A DNA stretch of 64,000 nucleotides from CAZOKH01 sp964580315 (GCA_964580315.1 CAZOKH010000004.1:1-64000); one strand, 5' to 3'. Counted from the first letter of the stretch, positions 35,614 to 45,169 are shown. The notes: a model not told the origin generated them from the sequence alone. Program-made: numbers and translations.

Positions 35614-36647
35614 CCAGTTCTCCTTTCCGGGCAAATTGCCGTAGATTCTCGAATTAAGAGTTCTCCACGGATCATTTTTGATATGGTTTTTTTCTTGTCA
35701 TTATCCAAACCAGGACTGGCAATCAGGTTTAACAACAATCTTGCGGCTTCCGAGCCGATTAACCGCTTGGGTTGATCAAATGTCGTCAAAGACGGGCAGG
35801 TATATGCCGAGTAGGGAATATTGTCAAAACCGGCAATGGAAATCTCGTCGGGCACTTTGATGCGGCGTTTTTGAAGCGTGGTCAATGCGCCAATGGCAAT
35901 CAGATCATTGAAACAAAAAACCGCCGTGGGACGATTGGCACGACTGAGTATTTCAGTCATACCTTCCACGCCGTTTTCCATTTCTCCTCCCTGTAAATTG
36001 AGGATACTATTTTTGTCGGTAGAAATGCCGGCTTTTTCCAGTTCCTCTTCATAGCCGCGGATGCGGTCCTGGTTGATGCGCAATGCATTGATGTTGCCGA
36101 GGTAGGCTATCTGGCGGTGGCCCAGCTCAATTAGATGACGTACGACCTGTTTGGCTCCAAAAACGTCATCATGTGCGATGGAAAACTGATAGTCGCTGGG
36201 TGACTGGTTGTTGATGACTACAATGGGGATGCCGTACTGGCGCAGAAGATCCGTGTGGTCATGATTGAAGGAAACGGAACCGACAATGACACCGTCTACA
36301 CGTTGTTCGCCAAAGGCCTGGATGATGGTTTTCTCGTGGACATAATCCATGTGGGATGAGGCGATGAAGATGCTGTAACCGGTACTCTGGAGCGTATCTT
36401 CAATGCCCTGGACGATTTCACCGAAGTAGGGGTTATCAATACGGCTGACGATTACACCCAGCACATGCGAACGGTTGGTTTTTAAGCCGCGCGCAACTGC
36501 ACTGGGCAAATATCCCATTTCCAATGCCAGCTCGCGGATAACTGAAGCGGTTTTTTCAGGAATGGCTGGATGGTTATTCAGGGCGCGCGAAACGGTGGCA
36601 TGCGAAACCCCTGCTTTTTTGGCAATGTCCTTTATTGTAACTGGCAT
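35610..36647 (-). CDS. LacI-family repressor of inositol genes
   Basis: 345 residues with the LacI helix-turn-helix (MPVTIKDIAKKAGVSHATVSRAL) and hinge (about 48-60), then a sugar-binding effector domain. It is co-transcribed with iolB and iolD by four-base overlap, and its probable operator is found both at its own promoter and at that of the sugar ABC transporter operon, so it likely governs uptake and two catabolic steps together. The start at 36647 is behind GAGG; a longer reading frame to 36668 would begin inside the operator. Confidence 0.9.
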   Translation of the reverse strand: MPVTIKDIAKKAGVSHATVSRALNNHPAIPEKTASVIRELALEMGYLPSAVARGLKTNRSHVLGVIVSRIDNPYFGEIVQGIEDTLQSTGYSIFIASSHMDYVHEKTIIQAFGEQRVDGVIVGSVSFNHDHTDLLRQYGIPIVVINNQSPSDYQFSIAHDDVFGAKQVVRHLIELGHRQIAYLGNINALRINQDRIRGYEEELEKAGISTDKNSILNLQGGEMENGVEGMTEILSRANRPTAVFCFNDLIAIGALTTLQKRRIKVPDEISIAGFDNIPYSAYTCPSLTTFDQPKRLIGSEAARLLLNLIASPGLDNDKKKTISKMIRGELLIRESTAICPERRTG

Positions 36648-36657
36648 GGGAACCTCA

Positions 36658-36679
36658 CAAATGCACACGTGTGCATTTG
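36658..36679. promoter_or_regulatory. LacI operator, 22-base palindrome
   Basis: A perfect 22-base palindrome centred on ATGCACACGTGTGCAT (36661-36676), with CAA and TTG-type flanks. It covers the predicted transcription start of the LacI-iolB-iolD unit and is shared with the site at 40408-40423. Confidence 0.85.
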
Positions 36680-36680
36680 A

Positions 36681-36709
36681 ATCATAGCAAATTCATTTTA
36701 AAAAGTCAA
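36681..36709 (-). promoter_or_regulatory. Promoter of the LacI-iolB-iolD operon
   Basis: TTGACT (36704-36709), a 17-base spacer and TATGAT (36681-36686) on the minus strand. Its -35 box begins right after the T-run of the terminator of the upstream transporter operon. Confidence 0.8.
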
Positions 36710-36711
36710 GC

Positions 36712-36743
36712 AAAAAAGGTTGCGCCTATCAGGCGCAACCTTT
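36712..36743 (-). terminator. Intrinsic terminator of the sugar ABC operon
   Basis: On the minus strand AAAGGTTGCGCC pairs with GGCGCAACCTTT (36715-36743) around a five-base loop and is followed by TTTTTT (36712-36717 region). Confidence 0.9.
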
Positions 36744-36792
36744 ATTTTTATAGGTTTACTTCTGTTCTGGAATTTGCTACCGGACCACCGGA

Positions 36793-37827
36793 TTATTGAA
36801 TATATTGATCTACGTTATCTTTTGTGATGAGGGTGAACTCAACCAGGATTTCTTTCTCAACAGTCTCGCCCTGTACGATTTTGTAGCAGGTTTCAAGGGC
36901 GGTTTGACCCTGGGCAGTGGTGCTTTGAGATACTGTGGCGGCCAATTTGCCATCTTTCACCGCGGCGAGCGCGTCAGGCGTCGCATCCAGGCCATAGATT
37001 TTGATTTTATCGAGCAATTGAGCATCTTCAACAGCTTTCAAAGCGCCCATTGCCATACCGTCGTTGTTGGCAACAATGGCATCAATCTGGGTACCGGTCT
37101 GCAGCCAGTTTTCAACCAGTTTCAAGGCTTCATCAGTATTCCAGTTGGCAGTCTGCTCAAAGACAACTTTGATGTCAGGGTAATCTTTGAGGACTTCATA
37201 ATAACCCTCGGTGCGACCGATTTGACCATCTGATCCCATGGGGCCAAGCAGGAAGGCGACATTGCCTTTGCCGCCAATGGCTTCGGCAGCGGTTTTCATT
37301 TCAAGGATACCACCCTCGACATTGCTGACACCAACAAAGCTGCTGGCGGCTTCGGGTTTGCTGATGGCCTGGTTTACGACCACAACCGGAATGCCGGCTT
37401 TGGTGGCGCTTTCGATGGCGGGAACAAGACCGTCAACTGATGCGGGTTCGATCACGATGCAGCTAATTCCCTGGGTTACCGCAGTCTCAACCTGGCTGAC
37501 CTGTTTGGCCGGATCTTTACCACCGTCGTAAACAGTCAGTTCAACTCCCAGTTCGTCGGCTTTGGCTTTCACGGCGTCTGACATTTCAATGGTGAAGGCA
37601 TTGGTCATGTGGCTCATGAAGAGACCATATTTTGCTTCAGGAGCCTCGGCGGCTGGCTCTTCAGCGGCCGGCTCTTCGGCAGCGGGAGCCTCGGCAGCAG
37701 GTTCTTCGGCGGCAGGAGCCTCAGCAGCAGGTTCTTCAGCAGGGGCGGGGGCAGCTGGTTGGCAGGCTGTCATTGCGAAAGCCAGCACCATCAAAACTAC
37801 AACAAAAATTGATAGTTTCTTGCTCAT
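36793..37827 (-). CDS. Sugar ABC substrate-binding lipoprotein, probably inositol
   Basis: 344 residues. Lipobox AMTAC with Cys22; linker of repeated AAEEPAAEAP units (about 23-66); then an RbsB-type binding domain (KYGLFMSHMTNAFTIEMSDAV). It is last in a minus-strand operon after ATPase and permease genes. The shared LacI palindrome links it to iolB/iolD, so myo-inositol is the best guess for the ligand. AAGGAG precedes the ATG. Confidence 0.9.
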   Translation of the reverse strand: MSKKLSIFVVVLMVLAFAMTACQPAAPAPAEEPAAEAPAAEEPAAEAPAAEEPAAEEPAAEAPEAKYGLFMSHMTNAFTIEMSDAVKAKADELGVELTVYDGGKDPAKQVSQVETAVTQGISCIVIEPASVDGLVPAIESATKAGIPVVVVNQAISKPEAASSFVGVSNVEGGILEMKTAAEAIGGKGNVAFLLGPMGSDGQIGRTEGYYEVLKDYPDIKVVFEQTANWNTDEALKLVENWLQTGTQIDAIVANNDGMAMGALKAVEDAQLLDKIKIYGLDATPDALAAVKDGKLAATVSQSTTAQGQTALETCYKIVQGETVEKEILVEFTLITKDNVDQYIQ

Positions 37828-37893
37828 ATTCTCTCCTTATTTCTTGTGAATTTTCCAGAAGTAAACCCGGTTATGGCATTTCATCAATGAAAA

Positions 37894-38853
37894 CTATTTT
37901 TTCGCTTTACCCTTAATATCCACCAAAACGGCCACGATGATAATTAGACCTTTAATAATGAGTTGGAAATGTGATGATACATTTAAAATATCCAGGCCGT
38001 TGCTGATGACAGCGATCATCAATGCACCAATTACTGTGCCGTACCATTTGCCCGAACCGCCCGACATGCTGACGCCGCCAATGATGACCGCAGCAATCGC
38101 GTCTAATTCGTATGATTGTCCGGAAGTGGGATTGCCCGAGATGATGCGCGATGCCAGGAGTAATCCGGCGATACCTGCCAGAAAACCACAGAGTGTGTAA
38201 ACCAGCAATTTTATTTGTTCAACACTGATGCCGCTTACCTTGGCTGCGGTTTCATTGCCGCCAATGGCATATACCCGCCGGCCAAAAACCGTGCGGGTTA
38301 GCACAAAGGCTAATATCAGGGTGATTACGACAAAGTAAACCACCAGGTTGGGAATGGTGCCAAAAATAAAACCGCCAGAAATCTTCTCAAATTCCTTGGT
38401 TACATTGAACACGGGCTGCCCATTGGCGGCTATTAAGGCCACCCCCCGAACGATTGTCATGGTGCCCAGCGTGACGATGAATGGGGGAACGTTTCCATAG
38501 GCAACGCCAATGCCGTTGATGAGACCAACTGCTGAACCAGCCAGAACAGCCAGCAGAATGGGTACGATCAGCGGGTATTCGCCCGGGTGACCAAAGCTGG
38601 CTGCAATGACACCGCTAAGCGCCACGATTGACCCAACAGACAGGTCAATGCCGCCCGAAATGATCACATACATCATACCGGTCGCAAGGATGCCGTTGAT
38701 GGAAGCCTGCTTGAGGATGTTAATGAGATTGGCGGGGCGTGCAAAAGCCTTGGGAGACAAAATCATTAAGACTGCCAGGATAATGATAAAAGCAAAAAAG
38801 ATGCCCAGCTCTTTGAAGGAATTGAGATTGTTGTTTTGTTTTTTTTCGCTCAT
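37894..38853 (-). CDS. Sugar ABC transporter permease (RbsC type)
   Basis: 319 residues, about ten membrane segments, with the CUT2 core ISGGIDLSVGSIVALSG and the coupling segment GGNETAAKVSGIS. The ATG at 38853 lies one base after the ATPase stop and has GAGG upstream; the longer frame to 38925 would overlap the ATPase gene by 71 bases and is rejected. Confidence 0.92.
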   Translation of the reverse strand: MSEKKQNNNLNSFKELGIFFAFIIILAVLMILSPKAFARPANLINILKQASINGILATGMMYVIISGGIDLSVGSIVALSGVIAASFGHPGEYPLIVPILLAVLAGSAVGLINGIGVAYGNVPPFIVTLGTMTIVRGVALIAANGQPVFNVTKEFEKISGGFIFGTIPNLVVYFVVITLILAFVLTRTVFGRRVYAIGGNETAAKVSGISVEQIKLLVYTLCGFLAGIAGLLLASRIISGNPTSGQSYELDAIAAVIIGGVSMSGGSGKWYGTVIGALMIAVISNGLDILNVSSHFQLIIKGLIIIVAVLVDIKGKAKK

Positions 38854-38854
38854 G

Positions 38855-40366
38855 TTAATTCGCCTCAAATTTGGATGCCAATCGCATAATATTTTCCTGT
38901 GAAAATTCGTCTCGTTTGAGTTCACCGGTCAACCTGCCGGCAGCAATGACCAGGATCCGGTCTGAGAGCCCCATCAACTCGGGAATTTCGGACGAAATCA
39001 TTAAAATTGCTTTTCCTGCCTTCGCCAGCTCGCCCATAAATAGATAGATATCTCGTTTTGCGCCCACATCAATGCCGCGCGTGGGTTCATCCAAAATGAT
39101 GATGTCTGGTTCTGTTAATAACCATTTGGATAGAACAACTTTTTGCTGGTTACCACCACTCAGCGAGGTGATCATACTTTTTCTTGAGAAGACCTTAATT
39201 TTCATGTCCCGAATTTGGTTTTCGGCGGCTACGGCTTCTCTTTGCCGGTTGATTATGCCGTAGCGGGCAAGATTATTGATGCCTACTAGAGAGATGTTAT
39301 GTTCCACGGAGGCTTTCAAGTTCAAGCCGGTGTATTTACGATCTTCAGTGACCAGGGCAATTTTGTTACGGATGGCGTCTTTGGGATGGTGGATATTGAC
39401 CTTATTGCCCCGCAGATACAATTCGCCAGCGGTGGGGTGCGTGATGCCGAAGATACATTCCACCAACTCACTGCGGCCGGCCCCAACCAACCCGGCGACA
39501 CCAACAATTTCACCGGCTCGCAAGTTGAAATGAATGTTCTGGAATTTTTTCTTCTGGGAAAGGTTTTTTACTTCCAATACCACTTCGTTCGGCGCTACGA
39601 TTTGCTTTGGATAAAATTCGGTGATCTCTCGACCAACCATCATCATAATCAATTGATCTTTATTGAGATTTTTTGCATCGTCAGTGCAAATCAGGTGTCC
39701 GTCTCGCAGCACGGTGATGCGGTCAGCAATTTTGAAAATCTCGTCCATTTTGTGCGAGATATAGATGATGGCAACACCTTCAGCCTTCAGCCGGGCAATT
39801 TGTTCGAAAAGGGTGTCAATTTCTTTATCCGTGATGGCTGATGTTGGCTCATCCATAATCACAATTTTGGCAGAAAGTGAAATGGCTTTAACAATTTCAA
39901 CCAGTTGAATTTGTGCAACGCTCAAATCTCGCATTAACAATCTCGGGTTGATATCAATGCCCATTTTGGAAAACAGGCTGGCGGTTTGTTCGCGTTGTTC
40001 TTTTTTATCAACCAGGCTCATCAAACCGGCTTCTACGTGTTTAATTTCCCGGCCCAGAAAAATATTTTCAGCCACTTCCATATCCAACACGGGTGTTAAT
40101 TCCTGGTGGATCATGGATACGCCGTGGTTAATGGCTTCTCTGGGATTGTGAAACTTCACTTTCTCACCGTTGAGAATAATTTCACCGGCGTCCAGCTCGT
40201 AAATCCCCATTAATATTTTCATCAGAGAAGATTTTCCGGCGCCATTCTCTCCGATCAGGGCGTGCACTTCTCCGGGTTTTACTTGCAGGTTTACCGCATC
40301 TAAAATTTTCACACCGAAGAAACTTTTATCGATGTTGTTCATTTCAAGCACATAATCTGAACTCAA
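38855..40366 (-). CDS. Sugar ABC transporter ATP-binding protein (RbsA/MglA type)
   Basis: 503 residues, two nucleotide-binding domains: Walker A GENGAGKSS in the first, degenerate GLVGAGRSE in the second, signature LSGGNQQK and Walker B IIILDEPTRG. The start is a TTG at 40366 with GAGGAG upstream. First gene of the probable inositol uptake operon. Confidence 0.92.
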   Translation of the reverse strand: MSSDYVLEMNNIDKSFFGVKILDAVNLQVKPGEVHALIGENGAGKSSLMKILMGIYELDAGEIILNGEKVKFHNPREAINHGVSMIHQELTPVLDMEVAENIFLGREIKHVEAGLMSLVDKKEQREQTASLFSKMGIDINPRLLMRDLSVAQIQLVEIVKAISLSAKIVIMDEPTSAITDKEIDTLFEQIARLKAEGVAIIYISHKMDEIFKIADRITVLRDGHLICTDDAKNLNKDQLIMMMVGREITEFYPKQIVAPNEVVLEVKNLSQKKKFQNIHFNLRAGEIVGVAGLVGAGRSELVECIFGITHPTAGELYLRGNKVNIHHPKDAIRNKIALVTEDRKYTGLNLKASVEHNISLVGINNLARYGIINRQREAVAAENQIRDMKIKVFSRKSMITSLSGGNQQKVVLSKWLLTEPDIIILDEPTRGIDVGAKRDIYLFMGELAKAGKAILMISSEIPELMGLSDRILVIAAGRLTGELKRDEFSQENIMRLASKFEAN

Positions 40367-40407
40367 AGCTGGCTCCTCATTCTATGCGATTGAATTCTTT
40401 TGCATCG

Positions 40408-40423
40408 ATGCACACGTGTGCAT
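40408..40423. promoter_or_regulatory. LacI operator, second copy
   Basis: ATGCACACGTGTGCAT, identical to the core of the site at 36661-36676. It lies just downstream of a TATAAT (minus strand, 40436-40441), so a bound repressor would block transcription of the transporter operon. Confidence 0.85.
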
Positions 40424-40435
40424 TCGTATTTAAAA

Positions 40436-40441
40436 ATTATA
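40436..40441 (-). promoter_or_regulatory. -10 box of the sugar ABC operon
   Basis: TATAAT on the minus strand; no good -35 box at 17 bases. Predicted start near 40429. Confidence 0.5.
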
Positions 40442-40554
40442 GCGATTGTTTTCTTCGCATTTATTCATTTCTGCTTATCAGGAATTACGATTATTATAGA
40501 GGAAACAAACCAGTTTTTCAAGCCGGAAGATGGAAATATCTTAGAATTCGGGCA

Positions 40555-41205
40555 TTAATTTTCCCCATTAGGCTGCCCGTAAAAACCCCGTTCGGCGCTT
40601 TCGGCTGAAATTTGTTCTTCTGTCAGCAGGGGAACAGGGCCAACTGCGCGCGCCGCCAGATAGGTTTTCGAGGCATCTTCCAGATACACAGCCGATTCAA
40701 GCGCTTCTGCCAGGCTTTTCCCAATGGCAATCACACCGTGGTGTTTGAGAATGACCGCCAGTGAGTTTCCAAGATATTCCACTGCCAGGATGCCCATACC
40801 CTCGTTGGCTGAAATGTTAAATGGGGCAACGCGAACCGGACCATTGTTGGCGTCGATGATAGTGGTCAGGCAGGCGGGCAGCACATCGGTCACAAAGCCG
40901 ACTGCTGTAGCGTAGGGTTGATGGGTGTGAATGACCGCCTGGATATGCGGCATGTGCTTGAAAATATATAGCAGGGCAGATGTATCCGAGGATGGACGGC
41001 GGGTGCCATCCACCAGTTTGCCGTTTTCATCCACCAACACCACATCATCCGGAGTCATCTCATCGTAGCGCATGGCGGAAGGGGTTACCAAAAAGGTGTT
41101 GTTCGGCATGCGAATACAGACGTTTCCGCCTGACAGCGAAACCAGGCCATAGCGGTCCATGGTGCGGGCGCAGGCCAAAACCTGTTCTTTTTCCAGTTCG
41201 TACAT
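40555..41205 (-). CDS. Class II aldolase/epimerase (FucA/AraD family)
   Basis: 216-residue zinc enzyme. The LSGGNVCIR and PSSDT segments bind the phosphate, and the zinc histidines lie in HTHQPYA and KHHGVIA. PSSDT is typical of L-ribulose-5-phosphate 4-epimerases, while the overall length and KHHG fit aldolases such as FucA too. In an operon with an L-xylulose-kinase-like gene, a UlaE-type 3-epimerase and an Rpe-type 3-epimerase, the 4-epimerase role would complete a route to D-ribulose-5-phosphate. That assignment is inference. It is last in the operon. Confidence 0.85.
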   Translation of the reverse strand: MYELEKEQVLACARTMDRYGLVSLSGGNVCIRMPNNTFLVTPSAMRYDEMTPDDVVLVDENGKLVDGTRRPSSDTSALLYIFKHMPHIQAVIHTHQPYATAVGFVTDVLPACLTTIIDANNGPVRVAPFNISANEGMGILAVEYLGNSLAVILKHHGVIAIGKSLAEALESAVYLEDASKTYLAARAVGPVPLLTEEQISAESAERGFYGQPNGEN

Positions 41206-41209
41206 ATTG

Positions 41210-42070
41210 CTAATCTCCTGATAACGATTTGTTATTTACGGATTCGTGGTATTTTTGGATGAGGTACTCGCGTGAGTGGACGGCGATTTGCATATAGTCA
41301 TCGTCTTGCTCATACCAGAGTTCCACGATGATGGGGCAATTGAAATTCATATTTCGTAATTGTTTGAATACAGCACAAAAATCCAATATGCCGCTGCCCC
41401 AGGAAATGTTATAGCTTGAACCAGGCTTTGCATCGCGAATGTGTAGGCCAACAATATGCCCCCGGCTCAGTTCCAGTTCACCAACCGGGTCGAATCCCAT
41501 TGCTGCCAGGTTGGCTACATCGGGATAGACCTGCAGCCAGGGCGAGTTGACCTCGTGCACAACTTGCATGGCTTTGCGAATAGAGGTGATGTAATCTTCC
41601 ACCGGTTCAATGGCAAGCATCACGCCGGCCTGGCTGGCCATTTCAACCCCGGCTGCCAGGTTATCGCGGTAGCGTTTTTCGGTTTCTTCCGTGTGCGGTT
41701 CATAGAAAACGTCTGAACCGGTGATTTGAAGAACACGGATGCCCATCTTCCAGCAAAATTCAATCCCCTTTTGCATCAAATGCATGGCGCGTTTTTCAGT
41801 GGCTTTGTCTGCGCTGCCCAGGGCATACTTGCGGTGCCCGCTGAAACAGGCTGAGAATAACTGAACCCCCTGATTACTGGCGGCGTCCCTGGTTTCAGTG
41901 ATCTGGGAGGGGGACCAGTTCAGGCGTTCCAGCCGGGCGTCAGTTTCATCGAGGCTGATTTCAAAAGTATCATAACCAGCCCGGGCGGCATCAGCGAACA
42001 TCAGCGGCAGCGGCTGCGCTTTGAGGGCTTTTTCATAAATCCCCAAACGATAAGGGCAGGTTTGATTCAT
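41210..42070 (-). CDS. L-ribulose/L-xylulose-5-phosphate 3-epimerase (UlaE type)
   Basis: 286-residue TIM-barrel enzyme of the AP endonuclease 2 fold. The opening YRLGIYEKALKAQPLPLMFADAARAGYDTFEISLDE and the VLQITGSDVFYEPHTEET and IVELWYEQDDDY segments are characteristic of UlaE/SgbU. It interconverts L-xylulose-5-phosphate and L-ribulose-5-phosphate. Translation is coupled to the preceding epimerase gene by ATGA overlap. Confidence 0.9.
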   Translation of the reverse strand: MNQTCPYRLGIYEKALKAQPLPLMFADAARAGYDTFEISLDETDARLERLNWSPSQITETRDAASNQGVQLFSACFSGHRKYALGSADKATEKRAMHLMQKGIEFCWKMGIRVLQITGSDVFYEPHTEETEKRYRDNLAAGVEMASQAGVMLAIEPVEDYITSIRKAMQVVHEVNSPWLQVYPDVANLAAMGFDPVGELELSRGHIVGLHIRDAKPGSSYNISWGSGILDFCAVFKQLRNMNFNCPIIVELWYEQDDDYMQIAVHSREYLIQKYHESVNNKSLSGD

Positions 42071-42729
42071 GGGTTCTCGCCTGTTTGTACGACAGCGATC
42101 ATCCTCTGGTATTCAGCCTGGGGATTTTTCGCATTGAAAATCGCCCTGCCCATGATGACTGTATCCACGCCGCACTGGATCAACCTGGGAAGCAAGTCAA
42201 TGGTGACGCCGCCATCTACCCAGATGGAAATGTGTTTGGGCAGCAGGCGGCGAGCATTTTCAATTTTGGTGTAACAGTATTCTCTGAATTTCAATCCGGC
42301 AAAATCGGGTTCGTTGGTTAGCAGCAAAATATAATCCAACTGGGAAATGAAGGGTTCCAGTTCTTCGACTCCGGTTTTCAAGTTGAGCGCCAGGCCGGCT
42401 TTTGCACCCAGCGATTGAACTTTTCCCAGAAATTTGGCCGGATAGGGCAAGGCTTCCATGTGTGCGCAAATGGTCATTACCCCACAATGGATCAGGTTGT
42501 CAACATAATCGAGGGGATTGGTGACCATCAGGTGAGCATCCAGATCAAAGCTGGTGTAAGCAGCGATTGCCCGAACGGTGTCCATGCCAAAGGTCATGCT
42601 GGGACAAAAGTTGCCGTCCTCGATATCAAGGTGCAAACAGCCGATGTTTCCCAGGTTGTCGATTTCATCACCAATGCGCAGCATGTTGGCCGATGCAATG
42701 GAAGGAATGATTCTGATCTTGTTTGTCAT
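42067..42729 (-). CDS. Ribulose-phosphate 3-epimerase family protein
   Basis: 220-residue TIM-barrel epimerase. The IIPSIASANML start, LHLDIEDGNFCPSMTFG (metal-binding His and Asp) and WVDGGV phosphate-binding region place it among Rpe, AlsE and SgcE. Its divergence from housekeeping Rpe (INDG becomes LDIEDG with an EDGNF motif) suggests a specialised enzyme such as AlsE/SgcE. It lies between the FGGY kinase and UlaE-type genes. Confidence 0.88.
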   Translation of the reverse strand: MTNKIRIIPSIASANMLRIGDEIDNLGNIGCLHLDIEDGNFCPSMTFGMDTVRAIAAYTSFDLDAHLMVTNPLDYVDNLIHCGVMTICAHMEALPYPAKFLGKVQSLGAKAGLALNLKTGVEELEPFISQLDYILLLTNEPDFAGLKFREYCYTKIENARRLLPKHISIWVDGGVTIDLLPRLIQCGVDTVIMGRAIFNAKNPQAEYQRMIAVVQTGENP

Positions 42730-42732
42730 AGG

Positions 42733-44253
42733 TTAGATGGTTTTCATTGATTCGTGGAAATAATCCAGGGCAGCCTGGGCTTTTTCATAAACAACAAATT
42801 TCTTCTGGTAAATATCGGCAAAGGCTTCGCGAGGCTTGAACACTTTTTTTACCCGCACCATCTGGCTGACGGCATGTTCAAAACTGTTGAACGCCCCGCA
42901 GGCAATACCGGCGCAAATGGCTGCTCCCTGGGAGCTCAGTTCAGAGCCTGACAGGATTTCGATGGGCATTTGCAGGGCGTCACTCATCATTTGCGTCCAA
43001 ATGCTTGAATTTGCCACACCGCCCGACAACCTGGCGTGCTTGAAATGCCTGCCATCGGTCATCAGGCGTTTGACATGAAAGAGGGTTGAAAAAACCACGC
43101 CTTCGTAAACCGCCTGCAGCAAATGGTCGCGGTTGTGATAGCTGCTGAGATTAAAAAATACACCTTTTGCATCGGGGTGGGTGGCTGAAGCAAACAGGTA
43201 AGGAACGAAGACCACGTCATTTTCATCGGGATGCATTTCAGCCACACGTTGATTGCATTCCCGGAACAGTTCTGCCCTGGCAATGCCTGGACGGTCAGCA
43301 GCAATGAATTTTTCAACAAACCAGTCAAAATTGCTGGCCGAGGTGGGAGTTGATTCTTCCACCAGGTAATGTCCGGGCAGGAAGGACATGGAGATGGAAT
43401 TGGTGGTCTGGCGGTATCCGCGCGTCAGTTGGGTGGTGAGGTGTTCATTGATGGACCATGTGCCGGCAATCAGGCACAAGGTTTCACAATCCAGCACACC
43501 GCTGGCCAGGGCGCCGGCGTCCACATCGAAACAACCGCTGGCAACCGGTGTGCCGGCTGCCAGGCCGGTGAGCTGGCTGGCTGTGGGTGTGATGTGTCCG
43601 CAGATTTCGGTTGAACCAATGCAGGGCGGCATTAACCTGTAACAATCTTCAATTCCCAGCATCTGGAACAGGCGGGGATCAAAACTGAGTGTGTGAATAT
43701 TCATCAATCCCCAGGATGAGGATTCGGTGGGCTCGCAGGAGAATACCCCGGTCAATTTCATGCGGATGTAATCTTTGATTCCCAAGGCGTAGGCTGATTT
43801 TTCCAGAACTTCGGGGGCGTGGTCGCGATACCAGGGCAGCAGGGCGGCCGGCTGGGCTGACCATAATGTCTGGTGGGTTAGTTCAAAGGCTTGCTCTTCA
43901 ATGCCGTTTTGGGCATAAAGCTCGGCATATTTTACACCGCGGTTGTCAGTGGAAACAATGCAATTGGCGGTGGGTTGCCCTTGTCCGTCAACCAGGCAGA
44001 TTCCGTTACCATAACCGGTTAATCCAACACCCAGGATATCCTGCGGTTGAATGCGGCTTTTTTCAAGCGACTCACGAATAACTTCGATATTCAATTGCCA
44101 GACGGTATTGGCGTCGCGTTCGGTCATGCCGGGTCTGGGGATGATCATATCGGCCCAGCGTGATGCGACGGTTATTTCATTGCCCTGCAAATCAAAGATG
44201 GCGCACTTGGTGGATGAACCGCCGTTGTCAATTCCCATCAGGTATTTGGTCAT
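42733..44253 (-). CDS. FGGY-family sugar kinase (L-xylulose-kinase-like)
   Basis: 506-residue kinase with the two-lobed actin-like fold: MGIDNGGSSTKCAIFD phosphate loop at the start and RLSGGVANSSIWTQMMSD plus SSQGAAICAGIA near the end, the FGGY signature region. The opening DNGGSSTK in place of DIGTT is typical of the LyxK/SgbK-like subgroup. With the 3- and 4-epimerase-type genes downstream it should feed a pentulose into the pentose phosphate pathway. Substrate is inferred from neighbours. Confidence 0.88.
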   Translation of the reverse strand: MTKYLMGIDNGGSSTKCAIFDLQGNEITVASRWADMIIPRPGMTERDANTVWQLNIEVIRESLEKSRIQPQDILGVGLTGYGNGICLVDGQGQPTANCIVSTDNRGVKYAELYAQNGIEEQAFELTHQTLWSAQPAALLPWYRDHAPEVLEKSAYALGIKDYIRMKLTGVFSCEPTESSSWGLMNIHTLSFDPRLFQMLGIEDCYRLMPPCIGSTEICGHITPTASQLTGLAAGTPVASGCFDVDAGALASGVLDCETLCLIAGTWSINEHLTTQLTRGYRQTTNSISMSFLPGHYLVEESTPTSASNFDWFVEKFIAADRPGIARAELFRECNQRVAEMHPDENDVVFVPYLFASATHPDAKGVFFNLSSYHNRDHLLQAVYEGVVFSTLFHVKRLMTDGRHFKHARLSGGVANSSIWTQMMSDALQMPIEILSGSELSSQGAAICAGIACGAFNSFEHAVSQMVRVKKVFKPREAFADIYQKKFVVYEKAQAALDYFHESMKTI

Positions 44254-44318
44254 TGCTTGCTAGCTCCCGATCTCAAAGTTTGTAGCTTTTATTGGACGGC
44301 TGTGATATATGATGCAGC

Positions 44319-45125
44319 TCAGGCTTCTACGGCATTTTGCAAGATGAACTTTGCCACAATTTCACCGATGGCATTGTGGTTGTTGGTGCGTGTGGTGATA
44401 TAGTCGGCGGCAGCTTTGGCATCTTCATTGGCGTTCTGCACGGCTATACCAACACCGGCGCCGCGAATCATTTCAATATCGTTGGTGTAATCTCCAACGG
44501 CAATGATGTTTTCGGCTGGCAGGTTCAAATGCCTGGCAACCAGGCTGACCGCAACCCATTTATTGATTCGGTTTTGCATCACGTCGTAATAGTTTACCTG
44601 CGACGGCAGGGTATATAAATTGAGGCCATTTTGGGCGATCAAGTTATCAATTTCACGACAGGCCTGGATGCTGGTGATTGAAAAGCCATCGATTTGGTCA
44701 AGCGGCACTTCGTCAGGAGAATGATACATTTGGGGAATCTGTTCGGCGAATTCGGCAAATTTTCGGACGGTGTCGTCAACCAGGTTTACACCCCAAAACA
44801 GGCCGGCTTTAACATGCAGCAAAAACCCCTGTTTCAGAGCAAGTTCAATCACTTGCCTGGCTTCACCCGCTTCCACGCATTTGTGCAGCAGCACTTCATT
44901 CGTCCTCAAATCGGTTGCTTTTGAGCCGTTATTAATGCACAGGAAATCAGCATAGGCCAGAAATGAGGACACAGAGGTCATCTCAAATTCGCACCGCCCG
45001 GTCACAAAACAAACCAGCGTTTGATTGCGCCGGGCGGTTTCCAGGCTTTGCATGGTTTCGGGCAGTAAAAAACCCCGGTCATCCACGGTAGTGCCATCCA
45101 GATCAAGCGCCAATAATCTTTGCAA
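44319..45125 (-). CDS. Cof-type HAD hydrolase
   Basis: 268-residue phosphatase of the HAD superfamily. Motif I LALDLDGTT holds nucleophile Asp8 and acid/base Asp10; motif IV GDYTNDIEMI binds Mg. A C2-type cap lies between. Cof proteins dephosphorylate diverse sugar phosphates and can relieve phosphosugar stress, which would suit this operon. Start is TTG behind GGAGG. Confidence 0.88.
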   Translation of the reverse strand: MQRLLALDLDGTTVDDRGFLLPETMQSLETARRNQTLVCFVTGRCEFEMTSVSSFLAYADFLCINNGSKATDLRTNEVLLHKCVEAGEARQVIELALKQGFLLHVKAGLFWGVNLVDDTVRKFAEFAEQIPQMYHSPDEVPLDQIDGFSITSIQACREIDNLIAQNGLNLYTLPSQVNYYDVMQNRINKWVAVSLVARHLNLPAENIIAVGDYTNDIEMIRGAGVGIAVQNANEDAKAAADYITTRTNNHNAIGEIVAKFILQNAVEA

Positions 45126-45169
45126 TTGCTTTGATCCTCCACGAAGTAGGAATAGTCAGGCAGTGAAAA

